The notes beneath the pieces are model-generated. The model had not been told where the DNA came from. It did not search any database and saw nothing but the letters and a program-made list of their open reading frames with translations. Position numbers and translations under genes: made by a program. A stretch of 64,000 nucleotides of DNA from Beutenbergia cavernae DSM 12333 (GTDB lineage: Bacteria > Actinomycetota > Actinomycetes > Actinomycetales > Beutenbergiaceae): assembly GCF_000023105.1 (NCBI RefSeq), contig NC_012669.1, positions 4,589,025 through 4,653,024 on the forward strand. The letters run 5' to 3'. This document shows, piece by piece, positions 33,560 through 43,100 of the stretch. The number at the start of each line of letters is the position of its first letter. Within the stretch, counting starts at the first letter, position 1.

Positions 33560-35728
33560 TCAGAGCCCCGCGAGCTCTTGGTAGAGATCGGCGTCGTAGT
33601 CGATCAGGTCGTTGATGCCGCGCAGGTGACTGACGGTCACCCACGGCAGCCACTCGCGGTGCCGCCCCATCCCGCGCGCGAGCGTGAAGCAGTAGTGCTC
33701 CTGCTGCCACCCGGGGCCGCGCGTGCCGCGATGGTCCTCCGGTGTGCCGACCATCGCCTTCGTGTTGTGCAGGAGGATGCGCGCCACGTCCAGGTAGTGG
33801 GGGTCGGCGGTCTCCTGCGCGAGCCGCGCGTAGCTCTCCACGTCCCACGCCATGTAGGCATCGTTCAGCGAGTGGCCCGTGGCGATCAGCTGGATGCCCA
33901 CGGTGGGTGTGCCGCGCTTCCAGTGCAGCTCGGCGTCGTCCGCGTCCTCGGGCATGGGGACGTCCCAGATGTACATCCAGGTCTCGGCGACGTCCGCGGC
34001 GATGCGTGCGCGCTCGAGCCACGTCTCCTCGTGCGTGAGGTGGTGCAGCGCGAGGTAGGCCTCCAGCGCGATGGTGGCGGCCTCCTTGTCGACCACGTCG
34101 GGGTTGTCGATCGTCCCGCCGGTGAAGCGACCCCGCGCGTGCCCCCCGGCGCCCCACGCGAACTCGCCCGCCCGCAGTGCGGCGTCGAGGTACGGCTCGT
34201 GCCCGGTGACCCGATAGAGCTGCGCGTAGAACGGGACGACGTTGTACGTGCCGGTGGTCGACGCCGAGAGCAGCTCTCCGGACAACGCCCGCCAGGAGCG
34301 GGGGAAGCCGCCGCCGGGTTGCTCCTGCGTCAGCAGCCAGTCTGCGAAGGTGCGCACCCAGGCGAGCCACTCCGAGCGATCCCTGCCCGCCCGCACCTCG
34401 CGCTCGTACGCCCGCATCAGCGACTTCATGTCGTCGGTGAAGCTGCGCAGGTAGATCGCCTGCTCGGTCGTGACCTCGCGCCCCGTGGGCCACGTCGAGA
34501 CGGCTGGCGCGCCGGACCTCAGCATGAACCCCTCGTCGAGCGGCGGGTCGACCGGCCGTCGCACGAACACGTCGATGGCCTTCTCGGCGTCTCGCACGAG
34601 GGCCCTGCTGCGTTCCGACCCCGGGTCGCGGGCGGCCTCGACCAGCATCATCTCCGCGGAGCCCAGGGCGTAGCCGGTGAACCCGAGGATGACCTTCGAG
34701 TCGGGATGCTCCTTACCCCCCGGGATGGCCGGCATCACGAACTTCACGCCGGCACGGTTCCCGCCGACCGGGTCGGAGACCTCGAGGAAGTTCTCGGCGA
34801 GCACGTCCACCATGGTCGACCGCATGGTCTCGACGTCCTGCGGGTTCGGGCGCGGGTCCAGCGTGCGCCACGCCCATCGCCAGGAGCTGGTGATCAGCTC
34901 GTTGGTGTCGGCGGCCCGGTCGAAGCGGAACGTCACCTCGTACCGGTGCGTGAAGCCGTCGGTCAACGGGTTGAAGCGGTACCGCCACCGCTGCTCGGCG
35001 GTCGCGCCGTGCTCCCCGCCCCCCTTCGGCCCGTAGCTCAGCGACCCCTCCGAGCCGGGCATCGCGTAACCCAGCGCGGTGCCGTCCGGCCGCTCCTCCG
35101 CGAGGACGGCACCGAACCGGAACTCCCCGGCCACCATCGGCTCGCGGGAGAAGCTCTGGCCCTCCGCCGCGCTCGTCCGGCCGTCCGGGGCTGAGTCGAG
35201 GACCGCGACCGTCGCGCCGTCGGGCAGCCGGGTCGCGAGCAGCGGCGCGGGCATCCGGTCCTCACGGATCCACACCGTGTAGTTGCCGGGCTCGTAGTAG
35301 TTGCCTGCGCCGAAGGAGTTGTCGCGCATGTGGTCGAAGTTGCCGTAGATCATGCCTGGGGCGAACCACTCCATCTGCGGCCACGGCTCGGCCCCGACCA
35401 CGCGCAACGCGGCGACGCTCGCGAACCCGCCCGGAGCGTCGCCGTGCACGCGCACCTCCCGGCGCAGCCGCAGCGAGTCCCCCTCGGTCGTCCAGCGGTC
35501 GGTGAAACGCAGGGTGGCGCCGCCCGGCGTGTCCAGGCGACCGGTGCCCAGCCACTCTCCGCCCGTCCCGCGCAGCGAGTCGTAGCCCGCGTCGAGCGTC
35601 ACCGGTGCGGCTCCCGCCTCGCCGCTCCACACCGTGGCGCGCAACGGTGCGGCCTGCTCGGCCGCCGCGCCTCCCGGCGCACCGACGCGCAGGCCGAACG
35701 AGCTGTCGGCGTTCTTCAGCACATGCAC
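33560..35728 (-). CDS. Six-hairpin ((alpha/alpha)6) glycosidase-like protein
   Basis: A 722-residue protein with no signal peptide, so probably cytosolic. The first third is beta-rich (LRATVWSGEAGAAP, then WFAPGMIYGNFDHM). The rest looks like an (alpha/alpha)6 barrel with repeated aromatic helices (WLAWVRTFADWLLTQEQPGGGFPRSW, then TGTYNVVPFYAQLYRVTGHEPYLDAAL, then AAATIALEAYLALHHLT). It is not a clear match to a single GH family from inspection. The GTG at 35728 starts 7 nt after the upstream stop. As last gene of the importer operon it may cleave an imported oligosaccharide or glycoside. Confidence 0.7.
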   Translation of the reverse strand: MHVLKNADSSFGLRVGAPGGAAAEQAAPLRATVWSGEAGAAPVTLDAGYDSLRGTGGEWLGTGRLDTPGGATLRFTDRWTTEGDSLRLRREVRVHGDAPGGFASVAALRVVGAEPWPQMEWFAPGMIYGNFDHMRDNSFGAGNYYEPGNYTVWIREDRMPAPLLATRLPDGATVAVLDSAPDGRTSAAEGQSFSREPMVAGEFRFGAVLAEERPDGTALGYAMPGSEGSLSYGPKGGGEHGATAEQRWRYRFNPLTDGFTHRYEVTFRFDRAADTNELITSSWRWAWRTLDPRPNPQDVETMRSTMVDVLAENFLEVSDPVGGNRAGVKFVMPAIPGGKEHPDSKVILGFTGYALGSAEMMLVEAARDPGSERSRALVRDAEKAIDVFVRRPVDPPLDEGFMLRSGAPAVSTWPTGREVTTEQAIYLRSFTDDMKSLMRAYEREVRAGRDRSEWLAWVRTFADWLLTQEQPGGGFPRSWRALSGELLSASTTGTYNVVPFYAQLYRVTGHEPYLDAALRAGEFAWGAGGHARGRFTGGTIDNPDVVDKEAATIALEAYLALHHLTHEETWLERARIAADVAETWMYIWDVPMPEDADDAELHWKRGTPTVGIQLIATGHSLNDAYMAWDVESYARLAQETADPHYLDVARILLHNTKAMVGTPEDHRGTRGPGWQQEHYCFTLARGMGRHREWLPWVTVSHLRGINDLIDYDADLYQELAGL

Positions 35729-35735
35729 AGCGCTG

Positions 35736-36746
35736 TCACCTCTCGGGGTTCGTCTTTCTCGACGACACGACACGCATCGTCACGGACTTGGTCACTGTCT
35801 TGCCCGGCTCGATCGTGAGCTCGGTCCCGGTCAGCTCGCGGGCGCGGCGCACTCCGCTGGGGTAGCCGGACGCCGGCTCCAGCGCCAGTGAGTGCGCCGT
35901 CCCGTACCAGGGGTAGTCCTGCCGACCGCCCGACTCGTACCAGTACCAGGCGAACGGGAAGTCCTCCCGACTCCAGGAAAGCTCCACCATGAGCCCGATC
36001 TCCGGGTTGTGGATCCGGGCGTGCACCTGGTCGTCGTCGAACGAACCGAGGAACGCGAGCCGAGCGCCGCCGCTGCCGGCGGCGTCCAGCCGGGAGAGGT
36101 CGACGGCGGACTGGTCGACCTCCGTGTGCGCCGGCCAGCGCGGTGGTGCCGGGGTCGGCGGGACGTCGTCGGGCATGTCCGGATGGACGACGCACCCGGT
36201 GACCTCCACTGTCGTCGCCGGGCCGATCAGCGGCGCCCCAAAGGCGGGATGCTGGCACCAGAGCACGTCGACCGGGCGGGCGCCGACGTGCTCGACCGAC
36301 TCGGTGACCGTGACGGCGTCGGCCACCGCGACCACCGTCTTGGTGACGACGAACGGACTGCGCGCGAGCGCCGTCGTCATCTCCACGCCGTCCGCCACCG
36401 GCTCCCAGGTGAACGGCGCGAGCCAGGTCTCGCCGTGGAAGCCCCAGTCGACGCCGTACTCGACCGACGCCCTGCCGGCGTTCGGGAACATCGTGTTCCA
36501 GCCGCCGCCGGAGCGGTCGAGTGCAAGCGTCTCCGGCACGCCGGGCAGCGGGAGGGCGGTCGGTGGGCGCAGCCCCCAGCGCGGGGTCCACAGCAGCTCG
36601 ATGTCGGTGGACCGCTGGCGGATCGAGGAGACATCGCCACCCTTGCCCGGGATCACGACGACCTCGAGGTCGTCGGTCGTCAGGTGCACCGCCTCCCACC
36701 CGGAACGCGTGCTGACTCCGGGCCGCGCGGCAGCATCGGCGCTCAT
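35736..36746 (-). CDS. Aldose 1-epimerase-like (galactose mutarotase fold, DUF4432-like) protein
   Basis: A 336-residue protein with the mutarotase-type beta-sandwich pattern: VVVIPGKGGDVSSI, then GGWNTMFPNAG, then WGFHGETWLAPF and LWCQHPAFGAPLI, where the two His could be the catalytic pair. The late EPASGYPSGV line is also found in DUF4432 proteins. It probably handles anomers or epimers of the imported sugar. The ATG at 36746 (MSADAAA) was chosen because AAGGGAAC lies just upstream and after the permease stop. It is the fourth gene of the importer operon. Confidence 0.78.
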   Translation of the reverse strand: MSADAAARPGVSTRSGWEAVHLTTDDLEVVVIPGKGGDVSSIRQRSTDIELLWTPRWGLRPPTALPLPGVPETLALDRSGGGWNTMFPNAGRASVEYGVDWGFHGETWLAPFTWEPVADGVEMTTALARSPFVVTKTVVAVADAVTVTESVEHVGARPVDVLWCQHPAFGAPLIGPATTVEVTGCVVHPDMPDDVPPTPAPPRWPAHTEVDQSAVDLSRLDAAGSGGARLAFLGSFDDDQVHARIHNPEIGLMVELSWSREDFPFAWYWYESGGRQDYPWYGTAHSLALEPASGYPSGVRRARELTGTELTIEPGKTVTKSVTMRVVSSRKTNPER

Positions 36747-36771
36747 CGTGAGTTCCCTTTCTCGCTGCGGC

Positions 36772-37650
36772 TCAGCGGAGGCCGACACGGGCCATGGACC
36801 GCAGGAAGTGGCGCTGGAAGATCAGGAAGATGACGAGCACAGGGATGAGGGACGAGACCGAGCCGGCCATGGCCGGGCCCATCGACACCGTGCCGTCCTC
36901 GGACATGAACCGCGTCAGCCCCAGGGGCACCGTGTACTTCGCCTCGTCCGTGATCATGATGAGCGCGCTCTCGTAGTCGTTCCACGTCGAGTCGAAGATC
37001 AGGATCGCCAGCGCCGCCAGCGCCGGTCGCGCCATCGGGAGGTAGATGGACCAGAAGATCCGGCCCTCACCGGCGCCGTCGATCCGGGCGGCCTCGCCCA
37101 GCTCGCGCGGTGCCGAGGCGAAGTGCTGGCGCAGCAGGAACGTCGCGAACACCGACGCTAGCCCCGGCAGGATCAGCGCCCACAGCGTGTCGTAGAGGCC
37201 GAGCTCGCGGAAGAACATGAAGCGCGGGACCAGCATCAGCTGGGCCGGCACCATCGACGTCGCCAGGAACGCGATGAACAGGACGTTCTGTCCCTTGAAC
37301 CGCAGCTGCCCGAACGCGTATCCCGCGAGCGTCACGACGGCCAGCTCGCCGATGATCGTGGCGACGACGACGATCGTGGAGTTGCTGAAGTACCGCACCA
37401 TGGACCGCTCGCCGGTCCAGACGTCGACGTAGTTGCTCCAGTCGACGGGGTTGGGGATCCAGCGGATGGGGATCTCGAAGATGTCGAGGTTCTGCTTGAG
37501 GGACGACGACACCATCCACAGGAACGGGATCAGGAAGACGATGGCGAGCAGTGACATCACGACACCGCGGCCGATCCAGGAGGCTCGCTCCCGCCGCTGT
37601 CGCTTCACGAGGCTCGGGCGCGGGGCGTAGCGCGCGGCGTCGGCGCTCAT
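36772..37650 (-). CDS. Carbohydrate ABC transporter permease, MalG type
   Basis: A 292-residue inner-membrane protein with six predicted helices and the EAA loop ELGEAARIDGAGEGRIFWSIYLPMARPAL that contacts the ATPase. The start MSADAARYAPRPSL is followed by a basic stretch before the first helix. It partners the MalF-type permease just upstream and the lipoprotein. No ATP-binding subunit gene is present, so a shared MsiK-like ATPase probably energises the system. Confidence 0.94.
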   Translation of the reverse strand: MSADAARYAPRPSLVKRQRRERASWIGRGVVMSLLAIVFLIPFLWMVSSSLKQNLDIFEIPIRWIPNPVDWSNYVDVWTGERSMVRYFSNSTIVVVATIIGELAVVTLAGYAFGQLRFKGQNVLFIAFLATSMVPAQLMLVPRFMFFRELGLYDTLWALILPGLASVFATFLLRQHFASAPRELGEAARIDGAGEGRIFWSIYLPMARPALAALAILIFDSTWNDYESALIMITDEAKYTVPLGLTRFMSEDGTVSMGPAMAGSVSSLIPVLVIFLIFQRHFLRSMARVGLR

Positions 37651-37660
37651 CGGGTGCTCC

Positions 37661-38641
37661 TCATGTGTACAGGCCCCTGCCCCGCTGGAGCTTGAACAGG
37701 GCGATGGACAACGCCAGCACCGCCAGCATGCTCATGACGCCGATGGCCGCTGCGTACCCGAATCGGTACCAGTGGAACCCCACCTCGTACATGTAGTAGG
37801 AGAGCACCGTGGTCGAGTCCCCGGGACCGCCGCCGGTCATGAACTGGATGAGCCCGAAGCCCTGGGACCTGCCGATGAACGACGTGATCAGGAGGAACGT
37901 CAGGATCGGCACGAGACCCGGAAGGGTGATGGCCGTGAACTGCCGGGTGGTGCCGGCGCCGTCCAGCTTCGCCGACTCGTAGAGCTCCGGAGGCAGGTCC
38001 TGCAGCGCAGCGATGATGAGGATCGCGACGTAGCCCGCGCTGATCCACACCGACATCAGCACGATGGCCGGCAGCGCCCACTGCTCCGAGGTGAACCAGC
38101 CGGGCACGTCGGTGAGACCGAGCGCTCGGAGGAACTGGTTGACCATGCCCGACGTCGGGTTGAGCAGGGTGAGCCACACCGTGCCGGCCGCGATGACGTT
38201 GACCAGCGACGGGAGGAAGAAGATCGCCCGGATCACCCCACGCGCCGGCATCGGGCGGTTGAGCGCCAGCCCGAGGAAGAGCCCGACGGTGATGGTCAGC
38301 GGGGTCCCGACGCCCGCGTAGAACAGCGTCCGCAGCGCGGAGGACCAGAACATGTCGTCCTGGACCAACTCCTGGAAATTGCCCAGGCCGATCCAACGGA
38401 TGCCCCCCAGACCGGAGACGACGTCCCAGTCGGTGAAGGCGATGAACAGCCCGGAGACCATCGGGACGACGAGGAACGCGAGGACGCACAGCACCGTCGG
38501 TATGACGAACAGCCACGGGATCCACCACCGGTAGCCGTTGACGAGAACGGATCGCTGCGGGCGATCCGGGGTTGAGGGAGCCGAACCGCGCGGCAGCTTG
38601 CCCGCGCGGTCCGGCTTCGCACCTTCGGAGATCAGGGTCAC
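37661..38641 (-). CDS. Carbohydrate ABC transporter permease, MalF type
   Basis: A 326-residue membrane protein with six predicted helices after a cytosolic tail, and the EAA loop LPPELYESAKLDGAGTTRQFTAITLPGLVPI. It pairs with the MalG-type permease 10 bp downstream and follows the substrate-binding lipoprotein gene by 13 bp. The group belongs to the CUT1 family, which imports oligosaccharides and glycosides. Confidence 0.94.
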   Translation of the reverse strand: MTLISEGAKPDRAGKLPRGSAPSTPDRPQRSVLVNGYRWWIPWLFVIPTVLCVLAFLVVPMVSGLFIAFTDWDVVSGLGGIRWIGLGNFQELVQDDMFWSSALRTLFYAGVGTPLTITVGLFLGLALNRPMPARGVIRAIFFLPSLVNVIAAGTVWLTLLNPTSGMVNQFLRALGLTDVPGWFTSEQWALPAIVLMSVWISAGYVAILIIAALQDLPPELYESAKLDGAGTTRQFTAITLPGLVPILTFLLITSFIGRSQGFGLIQFMTGGGPGDSTTVLSYYMYEVGFHWYRFGYAAAIGVMSMLAVLALSIALFKLQRGRGLYT

Positions 38642-38654
38642 GAAAGAGGCCTTC

Positions 38655-40025
38655 TCACTCCAGCCAGCTGTCGATGGCCTCGTCGGCCAACGTCTTCATC
38701 TCGGCGATCCCGTCGTCGATCGACTTGGTCCGGAGGCGGATCTCCTCCTCGATCTGGGACTTGATGCTGGAGATCTCGGTGAACGCCGTGGTGATCGAAC
38801 GCACGGCCAGCGGCGGCTCGGCCGCGAAGAAGGTCTGTTCGAACGACTCGACGTCGAACAGCTCGTCCGCGTCCGGGCCGAAGAGCGCCTCGTTCAGCGA
38901 ATCGCTCGGCCCGTCCTCGTATTGGAACGGCGAGACCTTGCCGGACGGGGTCACGAGCTCGGCGCCCTCGCCCATCCAGAACTTCACGAAGGTCCAGGCC
39001 GCTGACGCGTACTTCGACTTTGCCGAGATCTGCACGTCGTCGCCGCGTACGCCGGGGTTGATATACGGCTCACCGGCCGCCAGTCGGGGATACGGCCGGA
39101 AGGTGGTCCGGAAGTCGTGCGGGTACTCCTCGAGGTTCTTCACGTACCGCGCGATGATCGTCCCGTCGAGCATCATCGCGAACGTCCCGTCGAGGAAGTA
39201 GTTCTGCGCGTACCCGCCGATCCCCTCGGCCGTGATCCTCTCCTGGGTGAAGATCGAGCCGTCGTCCTCCATCGCCAGCGTGGCTTCGAGTCGCTCCCTG
39301 ACGAGGGGGTGGTCGAGGTTGGACTCGGTCCCATCCTCCGTGTACAGGTAGTCGCCGCCGAGCCCCACGGCCTCGTGCCGCGGCACGTTGTAGGCGCCGA
39401 CGTCGAACCCGGCGCTGGCGAACTCCTGCGCGATCTGGTGATAGTCGTCAACCGTCCAGTCGAACGGGATCTCGATGCCGGCGGCTTCCATCGCATCCTG
39501 GTTGATGACGACGAAGTTCGGGAAGTGGGTGGTCGGGATCGAGAACAGCTTGCCGTCCACCAGGGTGCTGATCGGCTCGTCCTGGACGAAGATCTGCGCC
39601 AGGTCGTCCTCGCGTGCCAGGTCCGTGAGATCCAGCGCGAGGGCCGCCTGCGACCGGCGGACGACGTCCACCGTGCCGTAGGAGAAGTACACGTCGATCG
39701 GGACGCCGCCCTGGAGCGCCGTGTCCAGCTTGAGGATGCCTTCCTCGTCGTTGACGTACCGCGTGTACTCGACCTCGATGTCCGGGTACTTCGCCATGAA
39801 CGCGTCGACGAGCGCCTGCGGCCCCGTCTCGGGCGCCACGCCGCCCCACACGACGAGGCGGCCCTCCTCCGGGGATCCCAGGTCCTCCGGCGGCTCCCCG
39901 TCGCTGCCGCCGCTACCGTCGCTCGGACCGCACGCCGCGAGCATGCCGGCCCCCGCGGCGAGCCCGAGACCGCCGCCCAGCAGACCACGTCGGCTGAGCT
40001 GCCAGTTGCCGTTGACCACCGTCAC
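38655..40025 (-). CDS. Extracellular solute-binding lipoprotein of a CUT1 sugar importer
   Basis: A 456-residue protein. The signal sequence has a twin-arginine-like motif (LSRRGLLGGGLGLAAGAG) and a lipobox ending LAAC, so it should be anchored outside as a lipoprotein, possibly exported by Tat. The mature part shows the family 1 binding-protein pattern (LVVWGGVAPETGPQALVDAFMAKYPDIEVEY, then AAGIEIPFDWTVDDYHQIAQEFA). It leads the importer operon. The promoter holds the inverted repeat 40097-40121, so GntR control is likely. Confidence 0.94.
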   Translation of the reverse strand: MTVVNGNWQLSRRGLLGGGLGLAAGAGMLAACGPSDGSGGSDGEPPEDLGSPEEGRLVVWGGVAPETGPQALVDAFMAKYPDIEVEYTRYVNDEEGILKLDTALQGGVPIDVYFSYGTVDVVRRSQAALALDLTDLAREDDLAQIFVQDEPISTLVDGKLFSIPTTHFPNFVVINQDAMEAAGIEIPFDWTVDDYHQIAQEFASAGFDVGAYNVPRHEAVGLGGDYLYTEDGTESNLDHPLVRERLEATLAMEDDGSIFTQERITAEGIGGYAQNYFLDGTFAMMLDGTIIARYVKNLEEYPHDFRTTFRPYPRLAAGEPYINPGVRGDDVQISAKSKYASAAWTFVKFWMGEGAELVTPSGKVSPFQYEDGPSDSLNEALFGPDADELFDVESFEQTFFAAEPPLAVRSITTAFTEISSIKSQIEEEIRLRTKSIDDGIAEMKTLADEAIDSWLE

Positions 40026-40096
40026 AACCTCCTCGTTCGACCGGCGGCAACCACCCTCGGCGCCGTCTGCGATGTGTCACGACCAGCCTAAGCAAT

Positions 40097-40121
40097 CCTG
40101 ACATGTTGTGTCAATGTCAGG
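40097..40121 (-). promoter_or_regulatory. Operator palindrome over the importer operon promoter
   Basis: CCTGACAT-N9-ATGTCAGG is a perfect 8-bp inverted repeat, with a second overlapping repeat TGACA-N5-TGTCA (40099-40113). On the minus strand TTGACA can act as -35 with TAGGCT 18 bp later as -10. CTGACATGTT (40098-40107) matches the motif YTGACATRTT seen at 29461 and 30276. Confidence 0.68.
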
Positions 40122-40138
40122 AGTTGCTAACAATTGCT

Positions 40139-43100
40139 CTAACCGTCCGACGGCGTGAAGCCGCTGATCTTGTCCCCGAGCGGGATCGGGTTGACGCTCA
40201 TCGTGTACGTCGTCTCCAGCGGGGCCGGGTGGCCCGAGCCGTCGCCGATCGTGAGCCCGTCCGCATCCGCGACGTAGGGCTCGATGAACGCGTACCGGGC
40301 CGTCTGGGTGTTCGGGCCCGGTCGAGCCTGGAACATGAACCAGTCGGTGCCTTCGTGGTCCGCGAAGTTCGGTCCGGTGCCGGTCCCGGTCACCTCGGCG
40401 TTCTTGCTCATGATCGGTGTCGGGTTCTTCACCCAGTTCGAGGCGACCATCGGGTCGCCGCCGACGTACCTCAGGTAGCCGATCGCGTAGTAGACGGTCC
40501 AGTAGCCGCTGGCGGAGTACGCCATGTAGACCTCGCCGTCGTGGCCGTAGACGGCTGTGGCGCCCTCGACCACCTTGGGCCACCACATGTTCGGGTCGCT
40601 GTCGGACTGGGCGTACCCGTGCATCTCCCAGTCGTACTCGGACCGGGTGATGACGGTGGGCGCTCCCCGGAGGGTCCACGGGTTGACGATGCGGCTCATG
40701 AGGATCCGCTGATGGAACTCGGACGTCCCCCGACCGACCTCGTCCACGTAGGTGATGTACGTGTCGCCGGCGACCCTCATGAGCGAGATCCCCGCGACGA
40801 AGCTCTCCGCGTTGAAGTCGGGATCGTCGACGTTCGTGATCCGGCGTGCCACGTTCACGTCACCCGTGACCGGGTCTCCCCACCGCCCGAACAGGTCGTC
40901 GCCGTCGAGCGCCTTGAGGACGTACTGCCGCTGGCCCTCGGCCGCGCCGTCACCGAGCTGGGCGGCCGACAGGTAGAGGTACCACCCGGCGTCCTGCTCG
41001 CCGACCTCCTCGGGTGCCAGGTAGTGGATCTCGGGCGACCACAGGTTGGCCATGTCGTCGGGCGCGAAGATCACCGAACCGACGGCCTGTGACAGGTCCG
41101 ACGGATTCGCGACCTTGTACAGCGACATCGTGGTACCGGACGTCGCCAGGAAGTAGTACTGCCCCTCGTGGGTGAACATGTACGGGTCCGCCGCCCGAAC
41201 GATCGGGTTGGTGAACGTCAGCTCACCCTCCGGCACCGCCTGTGCGATCGCGGGATCGATGTGCAGCGAGCTCACCATGTCCCCGGCGAAGCCTTCACTG
41301 CCGAGGAGGTCCGTCAGGTGCCCGAACTCACCGCCTGACACCGTCAGGTCGAACGTGCCCGCCAGCTCCGTGGAGCGTGACTTCGCGGGAGCGATCGTCG
41401 CCCAGAACTCGCCACCGGACACCGTGATGTCCGCGTCGTAGTCGGCCGTATAGGCGCTCCCGTCCTCCTCGTAGACGGCGTAGACCCCCTGGGTGAACGT
41501 CCCGCCGCTGATGGTGGCGGACGCCGATCCGGAGCTCTCGCCGCGGTGGGCGAGGACGACAGGTCCGTAGAACGTCCCGCCGTCGATCTGGAGGGCCACC
41601 TCGGCGCCGGGGGTCACCGCGCCGGTGTTGTCCGACCCACCGCGCAGGCCGGCCCACGGACCGCCCTCGACCGTCACCGACGTGGCCGGTGCGGGCACCG
41701 CGTCGTCCCGCCCGCCGACGATCGTGAGGTACGTCTCGCCGCGGCGAGTGAACTCGGTGTCCACGCCCGTGCCGATCGTCAACGGGTGACCCATCGCGTA
41801 GATCGTGCCGTCGACGGTCGGGGACTGCAGCAACAGGTTCTCGACGGTGGTCGGGCCGCCCAGTCGCATGGCGCCCTCGATCTGCAGCGCCGCACCGTCG
41901 GCGGCGAAGTCGATGTCGCCGTCGTCGGAGGTGAGCGCGACGCGCGAGCCGTATGCGCCGAGGTCGTACCCGCCCTCGATCGTGTAGCGGTCCGTCAGCA
42001 CCACCCGGCCGTCGCCGGACAGCGCGGCGATCGCGGCGCTCAGGTCGCCGACGGCGTGGGTCGGGCTGCTTCCGTCGCCGTCGCCGTCCGCGGCGAGGTA
42101 CACGACCTCGTCCTCGGTGACGCCGTCGAACGAGCCCGCGATCTCGTCGATCACGTCCTCGTCGGCCCCTGGAAGCCGCACGAGCGAGCGCTCGGCACCG
42201 TCGACGGCCGCCCAGTCCGACACCGAGATCCTGTCGATCTCGGCATCGCCGAGCCGCACGCTGACATCGCCGTCCGCCCGGTCGAGCCGCGCGTTCCTGA
42301 CCTCACCGGCGAGGAATCGGGCCGTCAGGCTCTCGGTGACCCGGCCCGCGGAGGAGTGGAGCGTCCTGACCTCGCCGCCGGCGATCGTCACGAGTGCGCC
42401 GGCGACGTCGAACGGCTCGTCCGTCCCGGCCCAGACGTGCCGGACCTCGCCGCCGGCGATCGTCACATCGGTGGTGCCCTCGAAGTCGTCGGTCAGACCC
42501 GTGATCCCGACGACCCGGGCGAACTCGCCGGAGCCGATCGTGATTGAGGAGTCGTCACTCACCCCGACGACGCTGACCTGGCGCCCCCGGTCCGTGGTGA
42601 CGCCGTCGCCGATCACGAGGTCTGCACCGTCGGCCTGCAGCTCCAGCGAACCGGCGTTGGCCAGCTCCAGGGACGAGAACCTGACGTCACGTGCGATCAG
42701 CACCTCGGCGTCGGCCGCGAAGGCGATCGATGCCGCACCGTCGCCGGCGAACGTCACCCGCCCGGCGCCAGCGGCGAGCGTGGCCGGATCGACGTCCCAG
42801 GTGACGTCCCCGCTGACCGTGATCGCACCGCCCTCGGCGGCCAGCAGGCCCAACGCTGTCTCGAGACTGCCGCACGGGCTGGCCGCGCTGCACGCGCTGC
42901 CCTCGCCGTCGGCACTGACGTGCACATCGGCGGTGTTGACCAGGACGTCGAAGATCTCCCTGAGCGCCGCCACCTGTTCTGGCGTGTAGTGCTGCCCCGC
43001 GAAGCGCACCGTCCGGACGGGCGCGAACTCGAGGATCTGTTGGTGGCGGCCCTCGCCTCCCCAGGCGTTCGCGGCCTGGATCGCGTCCCACTCGACGCCG

